DNA of 64,000 bases from Actimicrobium sp034313845 (GTDB taxonomy: Bacteria; Pseudomonadota; Gammaproteobacteria; Burkholderiales; Burkholderiaceae_D): NCBI RefSeq assembly GCF_034313845.1, contig NZ_JAVIWN010000004.1. One strand, given 5' to 3'. Shown here piece after piece: positions 61,578 to 64,000 of the stretch (within the stretch, counting starts at the first letter, position 1; each line of letters begins with the position of its first letter). Made by a program: the position numbers and the translations under genes. The notes under the pieces were generated by a model. That model was not told the DNA's origin and searched no databases. It was given only the letters and a program-made list of their open reading frames with translations.

Positions 61578-63299
61578 ATGCAAACAGAAAGCTTTATCCC
61601 CGGCAAAGACGCCTCCCTCGAATCGACGATCCGCACGATGCAGGCCAAGCTGGCCGAGCGCGGATTCCATCTGGACGAATCCTCGCTGCTCAATCCGGTC
61701 GAGGCGATCTGGTCGGTCCACATGAAAGATCACGACTGCCCGATGCTGTTTTCAAACGGCAAGGGCGCGACGGAACTGGCGGCACGCGCGAGTGCATTGG
61801 GCGAATTTTTCGAGCGCCTCGGCACCCATTATTTCTGGACCCACTTTTATCTCGGCGCGACCCGTGCCAATCGTCCATTCGTCCACTATCCGCAAGAACG
61901 CTGGTTTGCTCCCGCCGCCGATGGCCGCTGGCCGGTCGAGATGCTCAACGCCGAACTGCAGGATTTCTACAATCCCGATGGCGAAATCGACAGCCAGGTG
62001 CTGGTCGACCTGAACTCGGGCAACATCGCGCGCGGCATTTGCACGCTGCCGTACACGCGCTTGCGTGATGGCGCGCAGACCTGGATTCCGGTCAACCTGA
62101 TCGGCAATCTGTATGTCAGCAACGGCATGGCCGCGGGCAACACGATGAAGGAAGCGCGCAGCCAGGCCTTGTCCGAAATCTTCGAGCGCCATATCAAGTA
62201 CCGCATCATCAGCGAAGACATCTGCCTGCCGGAAGTACCGGAAGAAGTGATCGCCCGTTATCCCGGCATCGCCGCCGGCATCAAGGGTTTGCGCGACGCC
62301 GGCTTCGGCATCCTCGTGCGCGATGCCTCGCTGGGCGGGCGTTATCCGGTCATGTGCGTCACCTTGCTGCATCCGGGCGACCAGGGCTTGTTCGCCAGTT
62401 TCGGTGCCCATCCGCGCTTTGAAATCGCGCTCGAACGGGCCCTGACCGAACTGCTGCAAGGACGCGCGCTGGCCTCGCTCGAAGGCTTTCCGGAACCCGG
62501 CTTCGACATGGATGAAATCACCGCCGTGGCCAATCTCGAAATCCATTTTGTCGATTCGAGCGGCGTGGTCAGCTGGAACTTCCTTGGTCAGACGCCGGAC
62601 TTTCCCTTTGCCGACTGGAACTTCAGCACCACCACCGAAGAAGACTACAACTGGCTGTGCGACGCCGTGCATGCCGAAGACAAGGACATCTACGTCTCGG
62701 ATTTCAGCGAGCAAGGTGCCTACAGTTGCCGCATCCTGGTACCGGGCATGTCCGAAATCTATCCGGTCGACGATCTCGAATGGGAAAACAATAGCGTCGG
62801 CAACGACATCCGTCCGGCACTGGTGCGACTTGATGCACTCGACGAGGACGAATGCAGCGAACTGCTCGACTATCTGCAAACCTCCAACCTCAACGATGAA
62901 CGGCCGCTGTGGGAAATCCTCGGCCTCGCCATTCCGGTCGGCACGACCTGGAAAGAACTGCGCATCGGCGAACTGAAAACCTTGCTGGCACTGGCCATCG
63001 GCGACGACGAAGCAATCCGCGAAGGCTGCGACTGGATTGACCAGTACAAGCAGATGAACCCGGCCCGTCGGCTGGTTTATCGCTGCATCGACAGCCTGAT
63101 GCAACTCGGCGAAACCGCGAATTTCCAGAAGGCATTGGTGCTGCTGTACGGTGCCGACACGGTGCGCCAGGCCGTCGCCCTGCTCGACCGCAGCGAGCGC
63201 TTCTTCGGACTGCCCACGCTGGGCGCGGACATGGAGGGCAGCGCGATGCATCAGACTCTGCTGGCGGCGTATGACAAGTTGTTTGTCAACGCGGTGTAG
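61578..63299 (+). CDS. ycaO: YcaO-type protein, ribosomal S12 methylthiotransferase accessory factor
   Basis: A 573-residue protein matching E. coli YcaO in length and sequence layout: ATP-binding YcaO core (SNGKGATELAARASALGEFFERL, residues ~57-80; NTMKEARSQALSEIFERHIKYRI; RFEIALERALTELLQGR) and a C-terminal tetratricopeptide-like extension. The core Glu residues that bind ATP-Mg are visible in EFFER and EIFERH. YcaO is implicated with RimO in beta-methylthiolation of ribosomal protein S12. It is not near a RiPP precursor here. Divergent from the sigma gene. Confidence 0.93.
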   Translation: MQTESFIPGKDASLESTIRTMQAKLAERGFHLDESSLLNPVEAIWSVHMKDHDCPMLFSNGKGATELAARASALGEFFERLGTHYFWTHFYLGATRANRPFVHYPQERWFAPAADGRWPVEMLNAELQDFYNPDGEIDSQVLVDLNSGNIARGICTLPYTRLRDGAQTWIPVNLIGNLYVSNGMAAGNTMKEARSQALSEIFERHIKYRIISEDICLPEVPEEVIARYPGIAAGIKGLRDAGFGILVRDASLGGRYPVMCVTLLHPGDQGLFASFGAHPRFEIALERALTELLQGRALASLEGFPEPGFDMDEITAVANLEIHFVDSSGVVSWNFLGQTPDFPFADWNFSTTTEEDYNWLCDAVHAEDKDIYVSDFSEQGAYSCRILVPGMSEIYPVDDLEWENNSVGNDIRPALVRLDALDEDECSELLDYLQTSNLNDERPLWEILGLAIPVGTTWKELRIGELKTLLALAIGDDEAIREGCDWIDQYKQMNPARRLVYRCIDSLMQLGETANFQKALVLLYGADTVRQAVALLDRSERFFGLPTLGADMEGSAMHQTLLAAYDKLFVNAV

Positions 63300-63345
63300 C
63301 GCAATGTCGACTTGCCGAGCCGACTGAAGGCAGCCTATGATGTGT

Positions 63346-63366
63346 ACTCTTGCGTACGCAAAGAGT
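63346..63366. promoter_or_regulatory. Palindromic operator ahead of the Phd-type antitoxin
   Basis: TGCGTACGCA (63351-63360) is a perfect palindrome framed by ACTCT and AGAGT (one base off symmetry), five bases before the antitoxin ATG. Phd/YefM antitoxins autorepress at such sites, so this is a credible operator. Confidence 0.6.
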
Positions 63367-63371
63367 CCATC

Positions 63372-63629
63372 ATGGAAACCAAAGTCGGAGTCAAAGAATT
63401 CCGGGCCAGGCTCCCGGCCTATCTGGATTCGTCATCGCCGGTCACTATTACCCGGCATGGTGAAACGATCGGTTATTTTGTCCCGGCGCGCAGCGGAAGA
63501 AAACAGGCCGAATTAGCGATGCTCAAGGATGCAACTGCCACGCTGGCCGCCATGATGACGGCACTTGAGATCACGGAAAACGAGATCGCTACCGAATTCG
63601 CGGCCAGTCGGGCCGCCGACAAACGATGA
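63372..63629 (+). CDS. Phd/YefM-type antitoxin
   Basis: An 85-residue protein from ATG 63372 (METKVGVKEFRARLPAYLDS). The N-terminal strand-helix-strand (VGVKEFRARLPAYLDSSSPVTITRHGETIGYFVPAR) is the Phd DNA-binding fold; the C-terminal helical part would wrap the toxin. Its stop overlaps an ATG that begins a PIN-domain toxin (ATGA), but that toxin is truncated after 18 codons, leaving an orphan antitoxin. Confidence 0.9.
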   Translation: METKVGVKEFRARLPAYLDSSSPVTITRHGETIGYFVPARSGRKQAELAMLKDATATLAAMMTALEITENEIATEFAASRAADKR

Positions 63630-63682
63630 GCCGGCATGCACTGGTGCTTGATGCAAACATACTTGTTAGTGCAGTCGCGTAG
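63626..63682 (+). pseudogene. PIN-domain toxin, 18-codon remnant
   Basis: The frame starting at the ATGA overlap reads MSRHALVLDANILVSAVA and then stops (TAG 63680-63682). LVLDANILVSAV is the classic first strand of a VapC/PIN toxin, with its first catalytic Asp. The remaining ~110 residues are absent; the coding DNA gives way exactly to a GTGCAAT palindrome at 63683, whose GTAG flank supplies the stop. Confidence 0.75.
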
Positions 63683-63709
63683 AGTGCAATAACCGAAGGG
63701 CATTGCATC
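63683..63709. repeat. GTGCAAT palindromic repeat, copy 6
   Basis: AGTGCAAT…ATTGCATC around CCGAAGGGC, with GTAG / CTAC flanks completing a longer palindrome. It sits at the breakpoint of the truncated PIN toxin gene. Confidence 0.8.
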
Positions 63710-63798
63710 CTACGACACGACGAAATCACTTCAAATAATAAATCCTGCAAACGAAATATAAATACATATAATGTGTTTTTAAATTTCGTCGTCCTTCG

Positions 63799-64000
63799 AT
63801 GTCACCCTCCCGGCCTTCCCCCATCCCGCTGGAACAATTGCAAGCCGCCGCCACCCAAGCGGCGGTATTGCTTAAAGCACTCTCTAATCCGACCCGCTTG
63901 CTATTGCTGTGCCAGATCGGCCAAGGCGAATACTGCGTTGGCGATCTCGAAACCCTGACCGGGATCCGCCAGCCGACGCTGTCGCAGCAGCTGACCATCC
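63799..64000 (+). CDS. ArsR family transcriptional regulator, N-terminal part
   Basis: Runs off the right edge. From ATG 63799 the visible 67 codons give MSPSRPSPIPLEQLQAAATQ, then LLKALSNPTRLLLLCQIGQG and EYCVGDLETLTGIRQPTLSQ, the winged helix of ArsR regulators. The cysteine of LLLLCQ and the one in EYCVG resemble the BigR/SqrR sulfur-sensing branch, which senses sulfide or persulfide; the second diagnostic cysteine lies beyond the window. The 89-bp A+T-rich leader (63710-63798) holds a TATAAATACATATA-like near-palindrome that may be its operator. Confidence 0.85.
   Translation, partial: MSPSRPSPIPLEQLQAAATQAAVLLKALSNPTRLLLLCQIGQGEYCVGDLETLTGIRQPTLSQQLTI

Noticed and set aside
61752..63251. 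499-codon open frame on the minus strand inside ycaO
   Set aside because: Antisense shadow of the intact YcaO gene; composition rich in Gln, Val, Asp and Arg without known domains.

Overview
The window looks like a chromosome segment of a betaproteobacterium of order Burkholderiales, most like the Oxalobacteraceae. The evidence is protein-level resemblance: a surE-pcm pair, a TCA-cycle cluster (odhA-odhB-lpdA, sdhCDAB-sdhE-gltA, a GntR regulator divergent from mdh, then acnA), DUF2863 and DUF1631 proteins, and a cyo quinol oxidase operon carrying RegB/RegA. Core genes are G+C-rich. A rhodopsin cluster and a DUF3494 ice-binding-like protein suggest a sunlit, cold aquatic life style; this is inference and I do not name a genus.

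Layout. 1-8.8 kb: pcm (partial) and surE, a quinone oxidoreductase, a chemoreceptor, a PilZ protein, a DinG/YoaA-type helicase, a YdcH-like protein and a PP2C phosphatase. 8.8-18.1 kb: a lipoprotein, zapE, the 2-oxoglutarate dehydrogenase genes and an MscS channel. 18.5-30.3 kb: citrate synthase, succinate dehydrogenase, GntR regulator, malate dehydrogenase, a CitE-like lyase, a small secreted protein and aconitase. 30.5-36.6 kb: DUF2863, DUF1631, a frameshifted chemoreceptor and an M14 carboxypeptidase. 36.8-38.7 kb: tRNA-Pro(GGG) followed by an A+T-rich insert that encodes a protein of the ExoY / edema factor / CyaA nucleotidyl-cyclase toxin family, the most unexpected gene here. 38.7-45.7 kb: a seven-gene block cyoA-B-C-D, SURF1, regB, regA. 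45.8-50.1 kb: an MFS transporter, a repeat-rich stretch with an IS481-like element, MgtC and a small basic protein. 50.4-54.2 kb: ice-binding-like lipoprotein, OmpA-like protein and a Crp/Fnr regulator. 54.2-61.4 kb: one minus-strand block with an ECF sigma factor, a mini RseA-like anti-sigma, a proton-pumping rhodopsin, crtE, crtI, crtB, crtY and blh. 61.6-64 kb: ycaO, a Phd-type antitoxin whose PIN toxin is reduced to an 18-codon stub, and the start of an ArsR-type regulator.

How it works together. The TCA genes form two large minus-strand operons plus plus-strand mdh and acnA; the GntR/UTRA regulator with its nearby 12-bp palindrome is the obvious local control candidate. Succinate dehydrogenase feeds ubiquinol to the Cyo oxidase, whose operon carries its own redox two-component system. 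The rhodopsin cluster is self-contained: CrtE-I-B-Y make beta-carotene, Blh cleaves it to retinal, and the rhodopsin (D92, T96, E103, K228) should pump protons in green light. ATGA overlaps tie crtE to blh and the sigma factor to its anti-sigma.

Repeats. Six copies of a GTGCAAT palindrome, a larger two-module intergenic repeat with a hexanucleotide tract, and several strong intercistronic hairpins are scattered through the window. No CRISPR array, rRNA, phage gene or integrase was seen.
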